From Aaosphaeria pasadenensis (Eukaryota > Ascomycota > Dothideomycetes > Pleosporales): a stretch of DNA of 64,000 nucleotides. The stretch is taken from contig JAKLMB010000040.1 of NCBI GenBank assembly GCA_022813625.1, positions 62,001 through 126,000 on the forward strand. Reading direction: 5' to 3'. The notes under the pieces were generated by a model. It saw only the letters and a list, made by a program, of their open reading frames with translations. It had not been told where the DNA came from and made no database searches. Position 1 is the first letter of the stretch. Each line of letters begins with the position of its first letter. The position numbers were made by a program, and so were the translations under genes. Positions 11,335 to 23,175 of this stretch are shown here, one piece after another.

Positions 11335-12534
11335 GCTGGAGGAGAGAGTAGGGTGTGAAGTGTATCGTCATGCACTATCGAAGAGGACGGAGGGCGAGAA
11401 GGTCGTGCATGAGAATGTGTTCGCAAGCGGGGTCTAGGATTGCGGAAAGTGAGGTTATCAATGGTACAAGTAGTAGGGTTGGGGGTTGCGAATGACTGTT
11501 CAACTCGGGAACCAATGAGGTCATGCAGTGGCCGCGGATGAGCCCCTTCCCCCCCCCTTCCCATATGCCCCCCATGTGAGCGTGTGACACCAGACCAGGT
11601 TGCAGCTATTACAATATGACACAAAGGGTACAGATTGCCCAATGACTAGTTGACATCTAGACATTTAGCGTACTGTATAAACACTAATTACTAGCAGCCT
11701 GCAGGCACCAGTTCACACTTCTCAAAGCGGCATCGCAGGAAGGGATGTGTATGGCTCAGATAAGCCTAGAAGAGACTCGGATACGGGCGGCCTATGCGTA
11801 GATTTCTTGAACCAGGCCAGCAAGTTCAGGACTATGGTACTGCATCCACTTCATGGCTTCGTCGATTGGTGGATTGAATTGCCTTAAAACTTTCCATTTA
11901 TTAACTCAGTCAAAGCCTACCGCGGGATAAAGTAGTTGGATAATCGTACATTGGGATATCGTGTGAAAAGCACTCCGTGAGAATGAAAATGAACAAATGA
12001 AACGCTCCACTCGGCCCTGCCGGTATAAGGACAGCAAATGCTAACAATGAGCTTCTCCTTCCACAACCAAACCCCCATTACAGATCAAAGCGATGCCCAA
12101 TCCCTCAATCAGGGCAACGTTCATATTAAAAGGAAGGTTGAGAAGAGAACAACGCAAATGACAGGGCATAACAGGACAAATCATAGCAAGTCGCGATAAC
12201 AGGCCAAAATATCAGTGCTAGGTATGCGGGTTGTTATCAAGGTGGAAATGTTAGCGTGGAGATATCGATGCGAGCGAACTCCCTGGCCCGACATGTGTCC
12301 ATCAAGGTCCCATCAACCTCCATCGCACACCCAACCTCCGTGTCCTTAAGACTAGAAAGTGATAGCAACCGGCAAACTCCCAACTCCTCGGCTTTCGGTC
12401 ATTGCGTGATAGATCGGTACAAAATCTTCGTGTATCAGAGATAAAGACTGTCTCCGCCGGGTAGAACACGGTACCAGGCGAATGTAATGGAAAATGGGGT
12501 ATCATAAGCTTCATTACCAAAGTTGAGGCCTTGC
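11335..12534. other. Intergenic, 142-aa gene promoter and RasGAP 3' end
   Basis: About 1.2 kb with no recognisable gene; open frames here are short and compositionally biased. Confidence 0.5.
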
Positions 12535-15115
12535 CTACCATCCCTTTTTCCGAGCGAACCTCTTGTTGAGAAGAACGAGCACCTTCGAGACATTGAACTG
12601 AACGTATTCCAGATCTAGATCTTCCTGGTTGTCCTTTTGCATCTCAAGCAGATCGTCCAGTTTAAGGTCGAGCTCAAGCAAGCCGCGGTTGCGACCCTTG
12701 TAGTGTAACGAGATGACGAACGTTCCAGGTAACGGACTAGTGAAGTTGAAATAGATATTTGCTCTCCGATTCTCTGGGACGTTGCTTTTCTGGATCACGC
12801 CCTCCTTCTCGAGCTGTTGATGTGTAAATTTATAAGGTCCGAGGACTTGGTGTTTCTGTTGCTTCCTTGTCTTGCCCTCGGATTGACTTCGGACATTGTG
12901 CAGGTAAGACTTGTACGTCTCAAGCTGCCCGACAAGGTAGGCATTGTGGTCGCGAATCGTGCGGAATACTTCTTCGAGTTTTCGGGTTTCTTCGACCACC
13001 TTGTCCTTCATAGAACCCAAGTGCACGAGCTCCTGCTCGACCTCGTCTCGGAGTAGGGAAAACGAATCTTCCTTGTCGATGACGCCAAGCTCTTGCAATT
13101 GACTGAGCAATTCCATACTACGGATGCCCTTCTTCACCATGACAGAGTCGTTCTTCGTCGTAGCGGCCGCCTCGGCAATTCGGTCCAGCCTCAAGGGGCG
13201 TCGCGTGATGGAAGTGTTTGGTGGTAAAGATCGCAAGATCATCACAAATGTAGACTTTGCCTCCATGAAGAAGATTTCCTCCTGCGTAATGTCGAGGGCC
13301 GCGGTGAAATCATCTAGAGAAGTTTCCCATTTGCTGAAGAGTGGTAGGTTGATCGCTCGGTTCTCCTTTCGCGGCAACTGGGCGGGTGCGGGGCCGAGTT
13401 CTTGCAGAATTACGCCGAGATGGGAGGTATCGTCTTTCGCCTATATTGATATTAGATTTGGTATCGACAAAATGCAAGAAAGGTTAAAATAGACTTACGA
13501 GTTCAGTGGCATGCTTATCAAGCAATGCGTGAGTGGCGTACACCTCGTTGAGTGTGATGGATAGTTCGAGGTCTCGTTTAGAAAGGGCAACATAGTTGTC
13601 CATCTCCAGAGTCTCGTAGAAGTCCTGCACTTCACAGAGATCGAGTAGGAACTTATTGATGCGCTCCTTGTTCTGCTGAATGAACGGCTGAAGCTTGACC
13701 ATGTAGGGCTCCTTTGCATAGGACGGCTTGTTGGCCAAGTTCTGCAGCATCTTTGCGACATAGGTGAGCGTGCGCTTCGGGTTTTCGGCTGGAGTGGCGT
13801 CGATGAGCATGTAGGACCTCGGCGTAACGATGGCGGGATTGATGAAGCGGAGGAAAAAGAACCCTCCGATCAAAGTGCAGATGGTCTGGTCCTGGGCATC
13901 AGGATACTTGCGCTTCGACAAGCTGCGAATCTGTTTACAGATCCATCGAATGCCGTAGGGCGTCTCCTCCAAACCGTTGATGATGGTGGTCAGGAAGTTG
14001 TTTGCAATCTCCATGAGCATCGTCAGTCGAGGAGCAATGATCTGCTGAACGGTGACGTTCTCTGCGGCTTGTTCTGCCGTGACGCCCTTGGGCAAGTTCG
14101 GGGGTAATTGGCCTTCCTTATCTTCGATCTCGGCCACCATCTTCTCGTAAACCTTCAGAGGATTAATCTCCAAATCCAAGTCCCTCAATTCGATCAAGGA
14201 GTTAATGCTGTCTGCGAGAACCACCTTCAGGTAGCTCTGACCGGGACCTCGACGGGTGTATGTGGTCATCATTCGCGAAACTGGGGTGTTGGCGCGGAGC
14301 AAGGAGCTGTAGTCAGGTGTGTTATCGAACTGGTATGTGAGGACAGACTAGCGCATATGGTCAGTTACTGTACGTCGATAAGGGTCCAAAAGGATGAGGC
14401 GTACCTGAAACATGGTGAGGAGCAAATGCTCTTCTCTGCTCTCGTACTGGTTACCATAAATGGTGAACATGACGGTCTGTAGAAGCGCGTCAATCTCAGC
14501 CATGGAGACGAGACGGCAGAGGTGGGCAATGTGTCTTGGTTCCGATTGCAAAAGGAAGAGCAGGTTTCCATATTTTTGCGTCTTCTCGTCGTTGGGAAAG
14601 AACCCCTCCTGTAATTCGCCCTCTTCCAAATGGCTCGCGACCTCGTTTTGCTATATCATTTGTTAGCGTATTTGTTCGTATACCGACCATGGGGCATGCT
14701 CAAATTACCTCTTCCAAAGCCATGCGGTTCTGGATTAGTAGAGCGATTCGGGAGTCGAGGTAGCGGACATCCTTTTCGAGGACGAAGTTCTTCTTGGATT
14801 GAGAAGAAATCTTGGATTTGAGTTCGCGCAAAGTTTTCTGGGCTGTATGATTATGATAACGTTAGCCAACCGTCATGTTGATCGCTCAGAGGGGTTTGGG
14901 TCTGGCTCACCTCGAGCTAGATCGTCTTCAATTTCCAAATCCTTATCCTTTGCGGACATGGACAGGTATAGAGCGGTGACCGAGTATCGTTTCGACTGAC
15001 GTACGGATCGAGAGCCATCGTGAGAAGACATTGTGTTCTGTCGCGAGACGGGGATGAAGGAGGAGGAAGAGGAGGTCGACGCTCGCGACGGAGCGTGAAG
15101 CATAGAGACGGCCAT
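12535..15115 (-). CDS. gapA: Ras GTPase-activating protein, GapA / S. pombe Gap1 (Sar1) type
   Basis: Five exons on the minus strand (15115-14911, 14842-14709, 14650-14405, 14347-13499, 13440-12535) encode 779 residues with every join in phase. RasGAPs switch off Ras by supplying a catalytic arginine. The arginine finger is R213 in SSLLRANTPVSRMM, and the structural arginine motif FLRFINPA is at about 360-367. The last 300 residues (starting ELGPAPAQ, including PYKFTHQQLEKEGVI) are the RasGAP C-terminal domain shared with IQGAP and Gap1. The N-terminus is Ser-rich and then coiled coil (QKTLRELKSKISSQSKKNF). There are no IQ motifs or calponin domain, so it is not the IQGAP itself. In Aspergillus and fission yeast this protein shapes polarised growth. 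A second possible ATG lies at 15031 (MSSHDGSRS). Confidence 0.92.
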
Positions 15116-15713
15116 GGGAGGCGAAGGAGTGGAAGAGACGAGGAACAGCAAGCAGGCAGTGGTTGAATTGGCGTAGGAGTAGGAGATGGGTTTAGTAGTG
15201 GTACTTGGAATGCTGTCGCACAAGCAGCGATGCAACGGGATGGATCGTAGGGTGATGAGACCGACAAAGAAGGTGGAGGATCGCGGGGGTATTCAGGTAC
15301 GTGTGCGACGCCAGCTAGAGCAGGCCACGGCCGTCGCCGTTACCAGTAGCTTTGTTGTTTCTCGGAGAATGGAGAAGAGGCGGTGGAGAGTCGCGATGGA
15401 AGGCGTGGTAGAAGGCGCGACGTGATGGTGGTGAGGTGGAGGTGGAGGTGTGGTAGGTGACTTTCTTTGTGCGAGTGCAAAGAAGAGGCCCGGGAGCGTT
15501 CCTGGATCGAGGGGCAAAATAGTGGTTCGCTCAGCGACGGTTCGCGAACGATGCAAGAATGGCGAAGATGAGTGACGCGCGAGCCAGCGGCATTCCAGAA
15601 TGGCCACGGAGGAACGCTTTACAGAGAGGGATGAGACGGGAAATAGAGTCGAGGACTGGTGGACTGTGCTTAAAGATTTGGGGGTGCGAAGGCCACCAGG
15701 TCTGAGAAGATCG

Positions 15714-15765
15714 AGGGTGGTGGTGGTGGTGGTGGAGGAGGAGGAGAGGAAGAAGAGGAAGAAGT
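15714..15765 (+). repeat. GGT/GGA trinucleotide tract
   Basis: Seven GGT-type units run into GGA and AGA units; purine-rich on + and therefore CT-rich on the RasGAP coding strand, where it may be transcribed leader. Confidence 0.7.
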
Positions 15766-17327
15766 AATAGGAGTGGGTGAAGAGTACACAGTAGAGTAGT
15801 TAATGTAAGTAGATACTGCGAATAAGAGGTCTTAGCAGTGGAAAGGATGGAGGGAAGGTTAGGGTTAGATTATTAGGTGGGTAAGGCTGTGGAATAGGTA
15901 GGGCGCGAGGAGCGGGACGAGAGGGAGGGAGCAATGCAATGCAAAGCGACGCAAAAGCGATCGAAGCCAAAGCCAGAGCCGAAGAGAAGAAGTGGAGTGG
16001 AGCAGAGAGTAGTGGGCTATTGTGTGTGTATGTATAAAGGACTGTGCTGTGTGTACGGCGGAGGTATGTTGGGTTAGGTATGGGGAGGAAACTCAGTACA
16101 CAGTACGAGTAGGTAAACCATCACCGTGTAATGTCCAAAGGAGTCTGGTGCAGGAATAGCAGCTATCTAGTCATCTAGCGGTTGGTTCGCCTGGATATTG
16201 CTTAGTCGATCGGTGGGGAGGGGGGGCAGACGAAGAGGCAAAGAAGAGGGAGACGGCGTTTCAGGATGATTATCATGGTTTTACTCCGTACATCTGAGGG
16301 TGATTGCAGTGACAGCAATAGTAATACCAGAAACACAAGAATAAGATGGTACGTATGTCCTTGTGAGAGCCTACAGGTAGAGTGTAATGGGCAAGAAAAC
16401 AAGTAAAAAGTGTCTTTAGTGACACTGGCCCTGTGCCCAAGTACTCGCAGATTCTCAGGCACGGTAGGGCAGGTTTCAATCAATTATTGCCGTGCAGGTT
16501 TGCATAGACTCCGTACAGCAGACCTTTGTGTTAGCAATGTTGATACTACTCCGTACTGTGTATAATTATTTGGATGGAATAGTCAGTTAACCAGAAGGCA
16601 GAGGGGAAGAAAGAGTGCTCAATACACGGTGACACGGTTACACAGTTACAGTAGAGGAGAAGGAGATGGCAAGGGAAGAGGAGAGGGGAAAGGAGGGGGG
16701 GACGACGGGTTGAGTGGAAGACGTGATTGGTCGGGTTGGGGAATGTACACACTCGTCAAGGTGTGGGTTGCGCGGTGTGGGTACGGGTTATGACAGATTG
16801 GGTTTAGCTCCGGCTAGTCGCAGGTCGTCGCTTGTTGGTAGTCAGGGGGAAGAAAGACACGAGGACGAACAAATTCATGTTCATGTTGATCAGGACAAAG
16901 AACATCGGATTTAAGACAACTTACAGAACACCTACTTTTGTGTGAGCGTGAACTGAAACTAGTCAAACATAGAAAAGTTAGAGGAGAACTATCAACAAGG
17001 CCGAGGAAGATGATCTCGGCGGTATGAAGATCATTGCTCACCAATTCCAATTCCAATTCTATTTCCAATTCGAGCTCCAGTTAGCTATCGGACTCTACTT
17101 GCAGTTACTACAGATATTCCTACTGGACAGCGGACACCTCCAGCTACTATTGCTTCGCGGCAGCTCCGAGTACACCTACCAACAGACCATAAAAACTGGT
17201 GCGGAGTGTTAGGCGAGTGTCTGTCATGGGCACTGACGAATGCTAGAAGCGGACAAGCGCTGGTCGAGGGTGGACGTCTCGTCTGAAACGGAGCAGAAAG
17301 GGGCTCGGGCAGGATAGGCCACCCCAC

Positions 17328-17353
17328 CCTAACTGCCCTAACCTAAACCTAAC
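17328..17353 (-). repeat. Interstitial telomere-like patch (CCCTAA type)
   Basis: Degenerate tandem CCCTAA/CCTAAA units (two exact CCCTAA plus two CCTAAA/CCTAAC variants). Fungal telomeres are usually TTAGGG; this reads as the complementary orientation. A smaller patch in the other orientation lies at 15857-15868. Confidence 0.5.
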
Positions 17354-17372
17354 CAACACCCTGACACCCTTT

Positions 17373-17414
17373 CATCATCCTCCATCATCACCATCATCAT
17401 CATCATCGTCATCC
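17373..17414 (+). repeat. CAT trinucleotide microsatellite
   Basis: An imperfect CAT array with a few CTC/CAC/CGT interruptions, in intergenic DNA. Confidence 0.75.
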
Positions 17415-17540
17415 TACGGTGGAGTGTATGTAGGCACACATTAGGTACAGTCAGAGACAATGCCTATGAAGACAAGACCAATCACACTAGTCGATTACAG
17501 CCTGTGCTCTCTGTTGCTACAATAGAGTAGTGTTCGAAGA

Positions 17541-17560
17541 CACACACACACACACACACA
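17541..17560 (+). repeat. CA dinucleotide microsatellite
   Basis: Ten perfect CA units in intergenic DNA. Confidence 0.9.
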
Positions 17561-19039
17561 TCTACACAATAACGCCATACGCCCACCATGCGCCGTCGGC
17601 CTACACAGTACAAGTACAACCCATCTACTGAATCCTTGCAGCCCTGCCCGAGGTGAACCGTGAACAACTACTCCGTACAACAAACTAGATGAGGTAGACT
17701 CTTTCTTCATTTACACAATATCGATGACGATGACCAAACGTCACTCACGATTCAGAACTCATCACACCACCACTCCACTACCGACCTGAACACCTTGAGC
17801 CATTATTGCCGTCTTGAGTCTTGACTACTTTGTACACAGCAACCAGGTAGTATTATCAGTTTACCACAGCACAGCCCTCGCTAGATCCCTCCGTAGTCCC
17901 GAATCTCCTTACGCTACAACCACAGGAATCCAACACTGCGCTTACTGTGTACAGTTACTTGTACCTGTACTTGTGCTTAGTACGGAGCAGAACCATCAAT
18001 CGTAAACGTGTAACCGAATCTCAGGTACATACTAATAAAGGACTTGTACGGGCACTCGGCCTAGCGTAGGTAGAATGAAAATCGAATGATTGCGAGTGTT
18101 GCGACGGGGTGGAACTAGCACATTGGATATCTCTTGGCAGGTACCATTCCGACCTCTACTAACTTAATTCCCATCAATACGGCATTGCCGAATTTCGTTT
18201 CATTCTTCAATCGGTGCCTTCGCCCGCCCATCTGAAACTCTAAATAAATCATTATGAATTACTCCGTACACAGGTACATACAATCTCTTGAATAACAAAT
18301 GCAATCTGCACGCGAAATAGTGACGACCATCATACAACAAAATATGCCACCAGATTCCTCGGCCAGCGGATCAACTTCGCCAAACATTCCCTTCTTCCTC
18401 TTCGTCTCCTCCGCCGCTGGATTAAGATACTTTACTACCGCTTCGGAGCTATATCCGCTAGACCACAGCAAAAGACCCGGACCCGCATTGGAAAATCGAA
18501 TGCTGAAAAAACCCTTGACCCACGACGGCTTGGTTCCACCTCTCTAAGCAACCCGCTAAGAGAACCCGCACACGAACACATGATCATGACGGCCTACCTA
18601 CCCAGCCACCAAGCTCGTGCTCACGCTCGAGCTCAGTACCCAAACCCATATCCAAGCTCACACTCATATCCATACTCATACTCATAACTTCGTTCCCGAG
18701 CCGCCGGAACGCCAATGAAAAGATTCCACATCAATCAACCGCGACGCTATGCACGAGTAAGACAGGATAAGACGCCCTGGAGTTCCGGACATCCAACAGA
18801 AACAACTGCTGCCCGCCTATCTTCCCATAAGCGATGGCATGCACAGGCCCGGCCTTTCGTGTGTCTGTGCGTGGGCGATCCCCATAGCGGTGCGCCTATC
18901 TCGTATTGTCTGTATATATTCGTGAAAAAGGAAAGAAAAAAAAAAGAGAGACAACCCATGTCATGCGTGTGCGCGCGCACACGCCCGCGCCCAGCAACTG
19001 AGGAGAATTCGCAAAGCCACGGCCAGGAACGAACCTCCG

Positions 19040-19150
19040 CAGTTTTACGAGCGAGCGAACGGACAAATTCGAAGGAGCGAACGAACGAACCGGCCGAGCG
19101 AACGAGCGAGCGAAACGTGAGACCGAGCGAGTGAACGAACGAACGATTGA
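19040..19150 (+). repeat. GAGCGAAC-type degenerate tandem repeat
   Basis: About a dozen degenerate 4- and 8-base units (GCGA, GAAC, GAGC) ending 14 bases before the stop codon of the DUF6594 gene (19164-19166), so it probably lies in that gene's 3' untranslated region. Confidence 0.7.
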
Positions 19151-19163
19151 ACCCATGATCGAG

Positions 19164-22100
19164 TCAGTGGACCACCGCCGCAAGGACCGTCATGATCCCG
19201 AAATAGCTACATCGCGTGTTAGTCGTCTCTGGAAAAGAAGAGCCAATGCCGTATGGGACCTGAAAGCCGCCATGAGCGCCATCAAATCCTCCAAATGAGT
19301 GTTCCATGACATGCATGCAGCATTTGTACCGAAACAATATTCGCTGACATGGGGGGAGGAGCGGGCACTAACAACAATGCTGTTTGTGCTGCGTGCAAAG
19401 ACATTTGCGCCCGGCCGTCTTTGTTCTCCCCTGGCCGTGGCGCCACGCACGGCGGTGGTGGACCCTTTCCGACGTGCAGGCTCCCCTGCACCCCGCAAAG
19501 ACTACTTGCGTTTGTTTTGTTTGAACGCCGTCCTCTCACGGGAGGGGAGACCATGCCGTATAAGGTTCCCAGGGCTTTTTCTCCACAAAGTAAATATGAG
19601 AAAGTGTAAACTTACCATGATCCACACATGACCCATTCCCTCGCCGTCATGAAGTCCTTCAGCTCCGTCGTCATCACGATCTTGACCTCCACCGCAGCAA
19701 TCATGGCGATAACGAACAACCGCCCGAGCAGTCCAGGCACAATGGCGAATGCCATGAGCGGGAGGACGAGAATCAGCGGGAGGTAGATGGCCTGCGATTG
19801 CTGTGGCAGGCCGCCGATGATCAACGACCGCGATTCTCTCCGCGGAATCGCCACGAGGTCGTTCTTGCGGTTGAGGAATTGGGCTTCGGGCCCCTCGATT
19901 GGTGTTCGCTGCTCCATCCACTTCTGGTAGGCTTGGATATCTCCGGCTTTGGCTGGGCCAAGGTCTTTGATCATGTTACTGTAGGATGATAGTGCTTGGT
20001 CTGCTCGGGCGTAAGCAATGTTTCGTGTACTTGTAATTGGATACAACATGTTACATACTATACTGATTCAATTTCATAAACACCTTGCCCAGGACCTCCG
20101 TCCTTCGAAAGTGTAGGTCATTGCCATATCGGGCATCTCTGCGTCTGGACGCGGGCTGGAATCGACCGTATTCGTCTCGAGGAGAGGCATGTGCAATGCA
20201 CTCGTCGAGATAGCGCAGCTCTTCCTCCAGCTCGGATATCTCGTCTTGCAGATGCAAGAGGACGCGATGGTTCAGTTGCGCGAACTTGCGGTACATGGGC
20301 ACGATGCCTTGGTGGGTACCGACAGTGCCGGTGGCGTTCGCAGATCCAGCCAGCTTGTCTGCCATCAACTCGTATCCTGTCAGTGTGCTCTTGGTTTCTT
20401 TGGAAACCCGGGGCTGTATCTGGTACTGATGTGGGTTTAGTGCGTCTGCCGGTGGCTGCATTGGTGGGCGAGCGGTTAATGCCATATGCTGGCCAGCTGA
20501 CCATGGCGAAGCGGGTGCTTGCCTTGGAGATGCATAATCTATGGCAGCTGGTGCTGGTTGTACATGCGGCCAGGCTGGTGCTGGGACTGGTGCTGGTGCT
20601 GGCGCTGGCGCTGGCGCTGTATATCCATGATAGCTCGGCTGTGAAGATGCCTCACTATAAAGGCTGGGGTTATAGTACGGCATCTGATTTTGTACGCTGG
20701 GACTACTGTAGGCTGCTGCATGAGGCACCGGTGGCGGTGGAGGACCTCGCAGTAAATGCTCTCTGCGTTCACGTTCCTGGTTTCTCATCCGTGCGGAGTG
20801 GTGGTCCTGAGCGGGAGGTGGAACAACTACTGCGGATGCGGCAGGGCTGGCTCTCTCTACGGCGAAGTTGTTGTGATATTCATGATTCTTTTGAGTAGCA
20901 TGTGGATGACTTGCGCCTGAATGCTCGTCCTCCGAATCTTGGTCTTCCGATCCTTCTGATTCCTCTTCTTCTTCTACGTTGTCCTCTGATTCCTCCTCTT
21001 CCTCGTCGTCTTCGACAACATATGCGTTAAGATTCCCAGGCAGTCGATCTGCACTGGTAGGACTGCACTCGCGAACTGATAATTCTGAGCCGCTGTGTTC
21101 TGAGCCTTTCTGGTCTGGTCTTTGGTATGTTCTCGTCGATGCAGGCGAAGTCAGTGGCGAATCGACATTCTGGTCCTCATGATTCGATGTCCCGGCCTCA
21201 TGATTTCCTTGGCCAGAAGATGTCGAGTCGGCCGAAGACGAGGATGGAGATCTTTCTTTAGGTTGACTTTTCTTGGTAGACTGTGCAGTCCTACGGCGTT
21301 GCTTACCCATCAGGAGTTCAAGTGGCTGCCCAGCTGACGTGGACAGATTCTCACGATCACGTTGAATATAATTTCGACGATACCCGGTAGTGGGCTGCGA
21401 ATCCTCCAGATCGGAGCGTCTGCGACTTCTATGTTTTCGATGTTTGGATGGAAGAGACGAAGTAACGCTTCTCAAGTCATTAAAATCTTCACGGCTCACT
21501 GGCTTGTGTCGGCGATAAACGTCTCTCGCGGAAATAGAGCTGCCCTTTGCAGAAGCTTCGACTTGCGGCGTGAGGCCAAATCTTGTGAGATACACGGAGG
21601 GCTCCGATGAGGGAGTCAGTTCCTCGCTCTGGTGCTGCGAAGCAAAACTATGTCTAGGTTTCCGGTGTCGTGAACTTAAAAGAGAAACATCGGCCACTCT
21701 ATGCCTGGTACTCGTGGTCGAAAGCTCATCTGTAGGCGTCGCAGGCTGCTTATGCCTTTTTCGGATGTGTGATACCTTATCTTGGATGATTCGGTTGGGT
21801 TGCGGGGGAGATCTAGTGCGGACCTTCTGGTCGACTCTGCTCGAGGGAGCAGGACCCGTGACTGACGTCGAATGCAAAGAGCGCGAATTGGGCCAGGTAT
21901 TGTCTGACGCACATGAACTCTCAAGTATGTGACCAGCAGCGGATCTCAATTGCAAGCTTTCCTTTGCGACACTTCTGCATGCTGTAGGTGAACTTGATAA
22001 ATCCTCGTCCTCTCCGAAGGCTGTTGGATAGGCGGAAGGAACAAGAGAGGAATATTCAATAGCAGGCGGAGCGGGACGAGGTATATGCCTGTGCCCAGAA

Positions 22101-22272
22101 GATCCGGTGCGTGAGTGACGATTATGCGGTCGTACAGAGCTGCTCTTCCTCAGAGGTGAGGGGGGTGACTGGAGACAAAGGGTTCAGGTGTCAGCGTGGC
22201 GGCCCAGCGCAGTTCTTACACAGGGTATATGGCGAGTCGAGGTGTACCCAATCTACTTTTTCTACTCACCAT
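19164..22272 (-). CDS. DUF6594-family fungal membrane protein with long disordered N-terminus
   Basis: Four exons on the minus strand (22272-22270, 22168-20059, 20000-19616, 19206-19164) encode 846 residues with all phases consistent. Exon 1 is only the ATG. Residues 1 to about 580 are disordered: Ser/Arg/Lys-rich, then an acidic EEEESEDN stretch and an Ala-Pro repeat (coded by GGTGCT-type repeats near 20570-20625). The rest matches DUF6594: LTGYELMADKL, then MYRKFAQLNHRVLLHLQDEISELEEELRYLDE, a PRRES-type motif, and three C-terminal hydrophobic helices, the last one formed only by the final 43-base exon (CYFGIMTVLAAVVH). The last intron is 409 nt, long for this region, but has a textbook GACTAAC branch point just before its TAG. 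Function is unknown. Confidence 0.85.
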
Positions 22273-23175
22273 GCTACGTGTACATGTAAGGTTGATCCTT
22301 GCATGGGTCGCAATTAATGTCGATAGGCTTTAATGGCCTTGGACTGGCGACGTGGGCCAGGGCTGCGCAAAAAAGCACGAGCAATGAATGGAACGAGCGC
22401 TTTTTGGGTGGCGCACAGTGCGAATGCTCGCATGCTGTTGGAGGCAAGGAAGCGAGCGAACAGGAAAAAGAATTGCTGGCCTTGAATGATTGATTCCAGG
22501 CGAGGCTTGACGGGCATTGGTGGTGGCAGCAGTCTTATAAACCTGAACAGGGTTCAGCCTACAACCGGGTGGAAAGGGAATATATACATACATCTAACGC
22601 GGAAGCGTCATGAGGTGTACTTAAACAATCGGACTGTCGGAACCTCACCGCCTTAGGAATCCATCATCGTAGGTTTATGTACGAAAGAAGAATTGATCAA
22701 ACGATAATATTAGTCGGTAATGTAGGTACGGGGCCGGGGTAAGTCACTGCACTATGCTACTTCCTATGCAAGCGTATAACCCAATGTCAATCCCAATTGC
22801 ACTTCCAGGCATGCTCTATGCCAGCAAATATGAGACAGCGAGGATTTGAGAAGTTAAGTCGTTGATTTGGACCGTCGAACTCTTGCTCCCATTATCTTAG
22901 GTATATATGTAGCTTTTGAGACCCATCGCACCATTGGAGGCCCATCCGAGCCACGAAGTGATGCATGCTCACCGCTCCGAACATACATCTTTAGCTTCGT
23001 AGCTATAAGATACCTGCATTCCGACATTTTATAAAGTCCTTCCCCCATAGGAACTACAATACGATTTCCCCACAAGTCTGTCGTGCATGTCGTAGGCCGC
23101 AATTCACATTCCATTGGCCATTTGGAATAACACCCTTAACTCCATTCCATTTATATTGCTTGAGTATTGAAGTAC
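22273..23175. other. Intergenic, DUF6594 promoter
   Basis: About 900 bases with no recognisable gene; holds the promoter of the DUF6594 gene and the 3' end of the next minus-strand gene. Confidence 0.5.

Larger units (their letters stand above)
15116..19163. other. Long intergenic region with simple repeats
   Basis: About 4 kb upstream of the RasGAP gene with no firmly supported gene. The first 1 kb is purine-rich on + (CT-rich on the coding strand), likely the RasGAP leader. It holds a GGT/GGA microsatellite (about 15714-15765), two telomere-like patches (15857-15868 and 17328-17353), CAT and CA arrays, and four copies of TACTCCGTA. A possible small spliced minus-strand gene at about 18200-18685 is treated as a finding. 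Confidence 0.5.

Noticed and set aside
20191..20898. 235-codon plus-strand frame antisense to the DUF6594 gene
   Set aside because: Shadow of the Ala-Pro and helical coding repeats; no start context or motif.
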